Origin: Campylobacterota bacterium
Lineage (GTDB): Bacteria; Campylobacterota_A; Desulfurellia; JAADFJ01
Direction of reading: 5' to 3'
Assembly: GCA_013152955.1 (NCBI GenBank)
Contig: JAADFJ010000102.1
Coordinates: forward strand, 40,729-89,774
Length of the DNA stretch: 49,046 nucleotides
Positions 43,201 to 49,046 of this stretch are shown here, one piece after another. The notes under the pieces are model-generated. The model made no database searches. It was given only the letters and a program-made list of their open reading frames with translations, and was not told where the DNA came from. The position numbers were made by a program, and so were the translations under genes. Each line of letters begins with the position of its first letter. The stretch's first letter is position 1.

Positions 43201-44836
43201 TATCGGCATCAAAAATAACCGAAGGAGAAGAAATAAATTCATACAATACCTTTATGTCATCTATTGCTTCCTGAGGCTCTGTGCAATTTTGATATTCATT
43301 ATCAAATGCATTTGAATATCTGTCGATTATTTTGTCAGAACCTTCCTTAAACCGGTCTCTTATCAGCACGACAAGCCTCTGATGCCAGCTCTCCAATATT
43401 TCCGCAAGCGCCTCTTCCGTATGAGGCAGATCAATGATATGCGCAACAGGTTTGTGAAAATTGAAGTAGTAATGAATTCTTACAAGACCAAATACTCTGA
43501 AATAAACGTTATAATCAACTGTATCGGCAGCAAGATGACTCTTGAGATACTCCGTTATTCGTTTTACAACATCTTCGCTGTAAAGATGCTGGTCAAATAT
43601 AACTATGATAGAAAGTCCCCGGGCTGAAAGATTAGGCTGTACAAATACGCTGACCTGTCTCAGAGGATCCTCCATAACAATAAGATCAATCAATTCCTTT
43701 AAGCTGGAAACATCAGTCAGGAACAGTTCATTTTTAGGAATACTGTTGAAAACCCCCACCGTTTCTCTATAGTCGTGAGATCCGACAATCAGGTTGCGTT
43801 CCGCTACAATCTTTTTTAATTTATTTCTAAGAATGGGCATAGATGAAGGCTGTTCGGTCTGTGCTTTATTTGAGAATATTCCCAGAAAAACTGTTCTTCC
43901 TATAAGTTTCTGAGCATCATCATATTTTGCAATTCCTATAAAATCCATAGGTTCTCTTCTCTCAATCGGACTATAGGAATTTGTTTTGTCTATTGTGAGC
44001 GGCTTATTATTTGTAATTCTTTCAACAATATCATTATCCATATCTTTCAAAAAACATTTGTTGCGGTATTTGGAATCATGCAGCTTCGATATTCCAAGCG
44101 CATCCTTGCCTGCCTGTATATATCCATTATTACCGGTATCAATTTCATAAAATCTGTATCCAAGAAAAATAAAATTGTCATCAAGCAGCCAGTTTAGAAA
44201 ACTGATTTCATCTCCCTTGATTTTCGGATAGTTTTGAAACTGCTTCATAATAATTTTAAGACGATTCTTCATCTCATCGAAATCAGATACGGCAGCATCA
44301 AGAGAGGAAAACAGTTGTTTTACATCTTTGACCACCTTTTCTGTTTTCAGCGTACCTGTTATTTCGATATAAACAGCAGAAAACAGTCGCTTGCCTTCTG
44401 CAGGCAAGTTGATATCAATCAGATTTCCATCCTTGTCATATTTAATATTTAAAATCGGATGCAATATAAAACGGACGGAAAATCCGTGCTCTTTCGCATA
44501 ATTAATAAGGCTGTGAACTAAAAACGGCATGTCATCGGTTAAGGTATAGATCTGAGAGAGACCAAATTCAGAATAAGCCCGAACAGTTAATTTATTTTTC
44601 TGTCTGTTTTTTATAATACTGTACATTCTATACATACGTTCAAAAAATTCAGACTGCGGCAAAGAAAAAAATGCCAAATTATGTGCGCTTTCCGTAACCA
44701 GTTTGACAAATTTAATAAAAAGCGGATCCTTATAAACATCCTTGCTAAAGACTTCCGGACTATTCAGTCTTTCTCTAAGGCGATTTTTCAGTCTGTTTAA
44801 TGTATCTTGAGACGCTCCCACTACTTTTAACTTCAT
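40274..44836 (-). CDS. gdhB: Large NAD-dependent glutamate dehydrogenase (GDH-180 type)
   Basis: Oxidatively deaminates glutamate to 2-oxoglutarate with NAD. The 1520-aa protein belongs to the giant bacterial GDH class. The N-terminal half (about 1-700) holds the ACT-like regulatory part, and the catalytic core contains GGIRYSDRPDDFRTEILGLM, VPSGSKGGFVIRH (the active-site Lys), VAGIGDLSGDVFGNGML, LDPNPDPSISFNERKRIF and GEGGNLGITMAARQKLA. The length is slightly below the usual 1550-1650. These enzymes work mainly in catabolism, and 2-oxoglutarate would feed anaerobic central metabolism. It overlaps gpsA and the YwiC gene by 4 nt each. Confidence 0.94.
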   Translation of the reverse strand: MKLKVVGASQDTLNRLKNRLRERLNSPEVFSKDVYKDPLFIKFVKLVTESAHNLAFFSLPQSEFFERMYRMYSIIKNRQKNKLTVRAYSEFGLSQIYTLTDDMPFLVHSLINYAKEHGFSVRFILHPILNIKYDKDGNLIDINLPAEGKRLFSAVYIEITGTLKTEKVVKDVKQLFSSLDAAVSDFDEMKNRLKIIMKQFQNYPKIKGDEISFLNWLLDDNFIFLGYRFYEIDTGNNGYIQAGKDALGISKLHDSKYRNKCFLKDMDNDIVERITNNKPLTIDKTNSYSPIERREPMDFIGIAKYDDAQKLIGRTVFLGIFSNKAQTEQPSSMPILRNKLKKIVAERNLIVGSHDYRETVGVFNSIPKNELFLTDVSSLKELIDLIVMEDPLRQVSVFVQPNLSARGLSIIVIFDQHLYSEDVVKRITEYLKSHLAADTVDYNVYFRVFGLVRIHYYFNFHKPVAHIIDLPHTEEALAEILESWHQRLVVLIRDRFKEGSDKIIDRYSNAFDNEYQNCTEPQEAIDDIKVLYEFISSPSVIFDADKLTIKIYSTSKIRLAEIVPILSNMNLIVIDEALHKVHLSEGSIYIQKLDIKIPDAADNMENEIVAATIENALKNLVDNDSLNRLTLYGLNYKQIDLIRASRNYLIQLLGYSSSTIDAILTTHPKFASLLIDYFSNRFDPDLTSRNTEQLKEGLGEYLAGLKELKEDIILRSIMVIFLAMVRTNYFKKDTAGYYLSFKITPGDILFIRHPVPLYEIYVHSYSTDGIHLRADMVSRGGIRYSDRPDDFRTEILGLMNTQVAKNSIIVPSGSKGGFVIRHKVTEDMAEQIKNSYSILMRGMLDITDNIVKGKVVHPDDCVIYDGDDPYLVVAADKGTAWLSDKANEISAEYGFWLHDAFASGGKYGYDHKKEGITARGTFESVKWHFKEAGIDFNKPFTVAGIGDLSGDVFGNGMLCSDKIKLIAAFNNLHIFLDPNPDPSISFNERKRIFALPRSSWDSYNPSLISTGGGVFSRKLKSIKLSSQIKKALGTDEDNVNGERLIQIILSAPVDLLYNGGIGTYIKDVRESNGKVADHANDACRITADSVRAKVIGEGGNLGITMAARQKLAARGVRINTDAVDNSGGVNLSDHEVNLKILFKPLMEKGELTLAERNRLLNDVKDVVIDDVLFDNKLVNFMLSLEEKRIKHEKYLYFLNLAASKVVGRKPNIPVTRPELSVVSAYEKIYLKKLIADSDICKLPLSDYYLKDYFPSEITDKFNNAVSNHILKDSIISTKISSRIVNFSGAASIDYLSRITSKDDIQIIKLFLLLDALFDLHNSYYNLIDREDSVNLVIAYENKIEILLKEAVLNDVDVLLTEKQITGLKEKLVGFLKPLGIFKENQPFINYLENDHIVNFPAVLNISKNLGMSVEAASESLLKIYDAFNFDGIKKSLDNIELLNDWDYQLAWQIRKQLNRCMILISNIAKEKFDSDIKRCLQCDLGNLIKKETGLLPETMDNLHPILVVVNNIVEIIENFR

Positions 44837-45813
44837 AAATCCTCCCTTTTTAACGGTCGGTGCATTAAATTTATAGCCGCTTTATGCGGCTTTTCACCTT
44901 CATAAATAAGTTGATAAACTGTCTTTGCAATTGGAATATACAGATCATGAGACTCTGCAAATGTGACAAGCGATTTGACGCTCCATACTCCCTCCGCTAT
45001 CGCTTCTCCCAAATCAATCTGCTCTTCTTTTGCCAAAGCAAGCCCAACTCTATAGTTTCTACTTAACCTGCTTGTGGATGTTAGAAAAAGATCTCCCACT
45101 CCCGAAAGCCCCAAAAGTGTTTCCTGTTTTACATTAAACAGATTTCCTATACGTCTTATTTCTGCCAATGCTCTGGTGATAATAGCAGCCCTGCTGTTAT
45201 TGCCAAGATGCAATCCATCTGATACTCCGCTGGCAATTGCGTATATATTTTTCAATGCTCCCGCAAGCTCAAGACCAACCGGATCGCCCGACCTGTAAAC
45301 CCGAAACGACTCGCATGAAAGTATTTCCTGAAAAAAAATTGCGAGACGTTCATTTTTTGAAGCTACCACCGATGCAGTGGGAAGAAAAATTGATACCTCC
45401 TGTGCAAAATTTGGACCGGACAGCTGGCAAAACCGCTCAAACGGCAGGGCAATAGATTCGGACAGTATGTCATGCGCAAAATAAAATCCTTTTTCTATGC
45501 CTTTAGATGTATTTAAAATCGGCTTGTCTGCAATGAGATGCCTGAGTTTATCTGCAGTATGCTTCAGATATATCGTCGGGATTGCCAGAATTACAGCATC
45601 GGCATCTTCCAAAATCATATTATTTGCAGTAAGTATACTACAAAAACCAGTGTCATAACCGATTTTTTTGACTATATTCTGAAGTCTATCTTTTGATCTG
45701 GCAAGCAGAAAAATTTTGTTTTCCTGTAATTGGAATTTTTTGTATAAAAGTTTTGCAATAGCGTTACCCCATGCTCCCGTCCCGACAACAACAATTTTTA
45801 GTTTTTTAGACAT
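44833..45813 (-). CDS. gpsA: Glycerol-3-phosphate dehydrogenase [NAD(P)+]
   Basis: Makes sn-glycerol 3-phosphate from dihydroxyacetone phosphate for phospholipid synthesis. The 326-aa protein has the Rossmann motif VVVGTGAWGNAIAKLLYKK, LSGPNFAQEVSIFLPTASVVAS, ELAGALKNIYAIASGVSDGL (catalytic Lys) and GLSGVGDLFLTSTSRLSRNY. Length and motifs are standard. It lies 9 nt after coaX and overlaps the GDH gene start by 4 nt. Confidence 0.96.
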   Translation of the reverse strand: MSKKLKIVVVGTGAWGNAIAKLLYKKFQLQENKIFLLARSKDRLQNIVKKIGYDTGFCSILTANNMILEDADAVILAIPTIYLKHTADKLRHLIADKPILNTSKGIEKGFYFAHDILSESIALPFERFCQLSGPNFAQEVSIFLPTASVVASKNERLAIFFQEILSCESFRVYRSGDPVGLELAGALKNIYAIASGVSDGLHLGNNSRAAIITRALAEIRRIGNLFNVKQETLLGLSGVGDLFLTSTSRLSRNYRVGLALAKEEQIDLGEAIAEGVWSVKSLVTFAESHDLYIPIAKTVYQLIYEGEKPHKAAINLMHRPLKREDL

Positions 45814-45822
45814 ATAAAAATT

Positions 45823-46593
45823 TTACCTGTTACGTTCGTACAAGATTTTTAAGCCGATCAATGTCAGATTCGGCCTGTCATATTTTATCATTTTGGAACA
45901 ATCGGAGAATATTCCGGCCTGACCTCCGGTAGATGCCACTATGCACTGACCAAAATTCAGGTCTTCGATAACCCTTTCTATCAAACCGTCAATCATAGCT
46001 CCGTAACCATAGTAAAGTCCTGATTTAATGCTGTCAATTGTATTTTTTCCCACTATTGATGCAGGCGGACCAAATGATACATGAGGCAGTTTTGCTGTTT
46101 TAGAGAACAGAGCAAAACTTGCAATATGTATACCGGGAGCAATAATTCCACCGAGATAATCACCGGTCCCTGAAACAATATCAAAGGTTATAGCTGTACC
46201 GAAATCTACAACAATCGATGGTTTGTGAAATTCGCTGAAGATTGCTACAGCATTAAGAATTCTATCTGCACCAACCTCTTTAGGATCATCATACAAAATT
46301 TTTATACCGGTTTTTATGCCCGGTTTTACAATCATAGGTTTTTCGATTGAAAAAAAATCACCGACCGCGCGGCTGAGAGTTACTTCAGCATCAGGTACTA
46401 CGCTTCCTATAATAGCACCATCCACATGCCCTATATTATATTTACTGACAAGATAGCTGAACTTCATCTGAAGCTCGTCTTCGGTTTCAGCTATATCGGT
46501 TTGCCATCTTACTGTCAATTTAAGATTATCATCTTCAAACAACCCAACAACCGTATTGCTGTTGCCAATATCGATTGCTAAAAGAATGCCCAA
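45823..46593 (-). CDS. coaX: Type III pantothenate kinase
   Basis: Phosphorylates pantothenate, the product of PanC/PanD encoded at the other end of the window, in the first step of CoA synthesis. The 256-aa protein has the phosphate-1 motif LLAIDIGNSNTVVGLFEDD, GADRILNAVAIF, VDFGTAITFDIV and GGIIAPGIHIASFALFSKTAKLP, typical of CoaX. Type III kinases are not inhibited by CoA and need a monovalent cation. It lies between tyrS and gpsA with about 9 nt on each side. Confidence 0.95.
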   Translation of the reverse strand: MGILLAIDIGNSNTVVGLFEDDNLKLTVRWQTDIAETEDELQMKFSYLVSKYNIGHVDGAIIGSVVPDAEVTLSRAVGDFFSIEKPMIVKPGIKTGIKILYDDPKEVGADRILNAVAIFSEFHKPSIVVDFGTAITFDIVSGTGDYLGGIIAPGIHIASFALFSKTAKLPHVSFGPPASIVGKNTIDSIKSGLYYGYGAMIDGLIERVIEDLNFGQCIVASTGGQAGIFSDCSKMIKYDRPNLTLIGLKILYERNR

Positions 46594-46602
46594 CCGGCCT
46601 CC

Positions 46603-47808
46603 TTAAACAAAATTTACCTTAATAATTTTTTTCCCCAGCTTGATTACGATGGTCTGGGCGGTTTTGGGAAGCAGTTCTATTTTATTACCGTCTATCCGAA
46701 CAGCGCCTTCTCTTATTTTTCTTTTTGCTTCACTGCGGCTTTTTACCAATCCAACATCTCTCAGCAATGTTGCAAGCTCCAGATCGGCATCAAATTTGAT
46801 ATCTACTTGCTCTATATCCTCTGGTATTTGTCCCTTTGAAAAAAGCTGATTGAAATAAAGCTTGGCATCATGCGCTTTATCTTTACCCCAAAATCGCTCG
46901 ACAATATCAGAGGCAAGCGTCTCTTTTGCCTCCTTCATACCAATTTTATCATTTGCAACATCAGATTTAAGCTCAGAAATACGGTTACCGTCAAAACTGC
47001 TTACAAGCGTGAAATATCTCCACATTATTTCATCCGGAATTGACATTGTTTTGCCGAATTGAGTATTCGGATCCTCGGTTATTCCTATATAATTGCCAAG
47101 TGATTTACTCATCTTGTTTTTGCCGTCCGTTCCTTCCAAAAGCGGTAAAGTCATTACAATTTGAGGCTTCTGATTATGTAATTTTTGAAGGGATCTGCCC
47201 ACAAGAAGATTGAAAAGCTGATCGGTTCCTCCCAATTCTATATCCGCTTTTATTGCAACAGAATCATATCCCTGAAGAAGAGGATAAAGCATCTCATGCA
47301 GATAGATTGCCTTTTCGCTTCTAAATCGCCTTTTAAAATCATCTCGTTCAAGCATTCTGGAAACAGTCATACTTGTCATTAAGTTTATTATATCCTTTGA
47401 GGATAATATTCCAAGCCAACTGCTATTATATTTTACTTCCGTTTTATCCGGATCAAGAATCTTGTATGCCTGCTGTGTATATGTTTCGGCATTCTGCTTA
47501 ATCAGATCTTCCGATAATGGCGGTCTTAAGCCGCTCTTTCCGGTAGGATCACCTATGCGCGCAGTAAAATCTCCCACAACAAAGATAACCCTGTGTCCAA
47601 ATTTTTGAAACTGATGAAGTTTATTAAGCAATACGGTATGGCCAAGATGAAGATCAGGTGCAGTAGGATCAAAACCGGCTTTTACGACAAGCGGAATCTT
47701 CGATTCTGCTGATCTTTTGAGTCTGTTCTCTAGTTCTGCTCTCTCAACAACATCAACACTTCCGCGCAAAAGCTCGCTAAGCTGATTATCCGTATCACTC
47801 AGCTGCAT
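46603..47808 (-). CDS. tyrS: Tyrosine--tRNA ligase
   Basis: Charges tRNA-Tyr. The 401-aa protein has the HIGH motif as HLGH in FDPTAPDLHLGHTVLL, the KMSKS motif exactly as KMSKS in GKNKMSKSLGNYIG, and a C-terminal S4 RNA-binding domain (SEAKRKIREGAVRIDGNKIEL is split around it). This is the TyrRZ-like bacterial type in which HLGH is normal. ATG 47808 is chosen; upstream ATGs to 47841 lie deeper in nrdJ, which it overlaps by 10 nt. Confidence 0.95.
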   Translation of the reverse strand: MQLSDTDNQLSELLRGSVDVVERAELENRLKRSAESKIPLVVKAGFDPTAPDLHLGHTVLLNKLHQFQKFGHRVIFVVGDFTARIGDPTGKSGLRPPLSEDLIKQNAETYTQQAYKILDPDKTEVKYNSSWLGILSSKDIINLMTSMTVSRMLERDDFKRRFRSEKAIYLHEMLYPLLQGYDSVAIKADIELGGTDQLFNLLVGRSLQKLHNQKPQIVMTLPLLEGTDGKNKMSKSLGNYIGITEDPNTQFGKTMSIPDEIMWRYFTLVSSFDGNRISELKSDVANDKIGMKEAKETLASDIVERFWGKDKAHDAKLYFNQLFSKGQIPEDIEQVDIKFDADLELATLLRDVGLVKSRSEAKRKIREGAVRIDGNKIELLPKTAQTIVIKLGKKIIKVNFV

Positions 47809-49046
47809 CTTGAAAATCCGCATGATCTGCATACCGCACACCCTTCAAGAAACTCAAGCGTCCCTCCGCATTCGGGACATTCCTCATGCAGCAGCTTTCC
47901 GTCTTCCATCATTTTTCCGTTAAGAAAGTGAGCCTTAAGCACTTTGGCAATTGCATCCGGCACCGATTTTATAAGTCTTCCGTTATCCCAAACAGACTGA
48001 GCACCGGTTATATTCATCAATGTCATAACAATCTTATCAAGTGAAACTCCATTCTGAAGAGCGATAGATATCAGCCTTCCAATCGCTTCAGACAATGCTG
48101 CAGTATCTCCGCCCGACTTCCCGATATTTGTAAAAATCTCAATCGGTGTACCGCTTTTATCAACATTAACCGTCACATATAACGATCCTCTTCCTGTTTT
48201 AAGCTTTTCGGTAAATCCGTTAAGAATATTTTCTCTTTCAATCGGCTTTGTCTTGGTTGAATCGCTCTCTTTGCTGCTGAGTACCTGCACGCTTCTTGAA
48301 CCATCCCTATATACGGTCAGCCCTTTGCATCCGGAATTATAAGCAAGAAGATATGCCTGTTTTACATCCTCAACTGTAGCTTTATTGGGCATATTGATTG
48401 TCTTGGAAACCGCATTATCAACATATTTTTGAAATGCCGCCTGTATTTTTATATGATTTTCAACCGAGCAATCGGCAGATGTTACAAAAACCTTTTTAAT
48501 CTTTTCGGGTATAATGTCTATATTCTGAAGCCCTTCAACAATTATTTTATCAAGAAGCGATTCCGAATATAGTTTTCCCAACGCCTTCTTTAAATATTTA
48601 TTCACATAGTAAAGCTTTTTTCCATCCAGTACATTTTTAGCATAAGCAAGAGAAAAATTAGGTTCTATTCCGCTTGATGTATCAGCTATCATTGAGATTG
48701 TTCCAGTAGGAGCGATAGTAGTTGTAGTTGCGTTTCTCAACTTTACACCTGCTTTTTTCCACTTCGAATTTTTCCATTCAGGAAATGCCCCTCTTATTTC
48801 CGCCAGTACCGCAGAGGCTTTTTTGGATCTTTCATCTACAAATCTCATAATATTTTCAGCTTGAACAATAGCTTCATCGGAGTTATAAGCAATATCCATC
48901 TTTATAAGCATATCCGCAAATCCCATAACGCCGAGTCCTATTTTTCTATATTTTTTCGTCGTTTCACCAATCTGCTTTAACGGATATCTGTTCATATCGA
49001 TTACATTGTCAAGAAAATGCACTGCGACATCAATAACTTCTCCAAG
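47799..49046 (-). CDS. nrdJ: B12-dependent (class II) ribonucleotide reductase, C-terminal part
   Basis: Reduces ribonucleotides to deoxyribonucleotides with adenosylcobalamin; needs no oxygen, which suits an anaerobic lifestyle. About 415 C-terminal residues are present and the frame runs open to the window end, so the N-terminus is outside. Seen are [78 protein letters not shown], the C-terminal domain [16 protein letters not shown], and a zinc-ribbon tail, CPECGG plus [12 protein letters not shown]. The tail shuttles electrons from thioredoxin. The last codons overlap tyrS by 10 nt. Confidence 0.95.
   Translation of the reverse strand, partial: LGEVIDVAVHFLDNVIDMNRYPLKQIGETTKKYRKIGLGVMGFADMLIKMDIAYNSDEAIVQAENIMRFVDERSKKASAVLAEIRGAFPEWKNSKWKKAGVKLRNATTTTIAPTGTISMIADTSSGIEPNFSLAYAKNVLDGKKLYYVNKYLKKALGKLYSESLLDKIIVEGLQNIDIIPEKIKKVFVTSADCSVENHIKIQAAFQKYVDNAVSKTINMPNKATVEDVKQAYLLAYNSGCKGLTVYRDGSRSVQVLSSKESDSTKTKPIERENILNGFTEKLKTGRGSLYVTVNVDKSGTPIEIFTNIGKSGGDTAALSEAIGRLISIALQNGVSLDKIVMTLMNITGAQSVWDNGRLIKSVPDAIAKVLKAHFLNGKMMEDGKLLHEECPECGGTLEFLEGCAVCRSCGFSRCS

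Overview
This window looks like part of a bacterial chromosome of low to moderate G+C (roughly 35-40% by eye) from a Gram-negative organism with a largely anaerobic metabolism. The outer membrane is indicated by lpxC (lipid A), an LptA-like protein and a lipobox lipoprotein. Anaerobic metabolism is indicated by a four-subunit pyruvate-type:ferredoxin oxidoreductase, an NfnAB (SudAB)-type electron-bifurcating transhydrogenase, a B12-dependent ribonucleotide reductase and an Fe-S type-4 uracil-DNA glycosylase. I cannot name the phylum from the sequence. No phage, insertion sequence or CRISPR array is seen, and the coding density is very high.

Left part, mostly + strand (1-10030). The end of panC, then panD, pgi and a YbgC-type thioesterase form one overlapping operon. 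A near-consensus promoter then precedes porG-porD-porA-porB, a tiny ORF, a DUF2892 membrane protein and mobA. mobA has no ATG/GTG/TTG in front of its nucleotide-binding motif and probably starts at ATT or ATC. mobB faces mobA. Next come a looser stretch with a solitary pseudo-receiver/CheX protein and a Tat-exported Acg-type nitroreductase of higher G+C, which lies beside a tRNA-Leu gene and may be acquired.

Right part, all - strand (10109-49046). About 39 kb of genes run in one direction, many overlapping by 4 to 30 nt. In transcription order they are nrdJ, tyrS, coaX, gpsA, a 1520-residue NAD-glutamate dehydrogenase, a YwiC-like membrane protein, an alkyltransferase-like/endonuclease V fusion, murA, hisG, a type-4 UDG, a periplasmic binding protein, aroB, a lipoprotein, nfnA-nfnB, ruvB, secA, rnc, era, glmM, pdxJ, acpS, folC, tRNA-fMet, carA, lpxC, an APH-fold kinase and a split-off P-loop kinase, a zinc-ribbon membrane protein, transaldolase, rdgB, lptA, gltX, an IF-2B-like protein, a hidden UPF0434 gene, tldD, tldE, a DUF89 protein and tRNA-Leu.

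The genes fit together as core biosynthesis: pantothenate/CoA (panC, panD, coaX, acpS), envelope (lpxC, lptA, murA, glmM), translation (gltX, tyrS, two tRNAs, era, rnc), and a redox module in which oxoacid oxidation reduces ferredoxin and Nfn exchanges electrons among ferredoxin, NADH and NADPH. The most unusual observations are a 12-bp tandem duplication inside the anticodon arm of tRNA-Leu(UAA), a kinase pair split at a TTT-TGA that looks like a +1 frameshift site, the non-canonical mobA start, and an Era protein with altered G3, G4 and G5 motifs. I do not see a clearly new multi-gene system.
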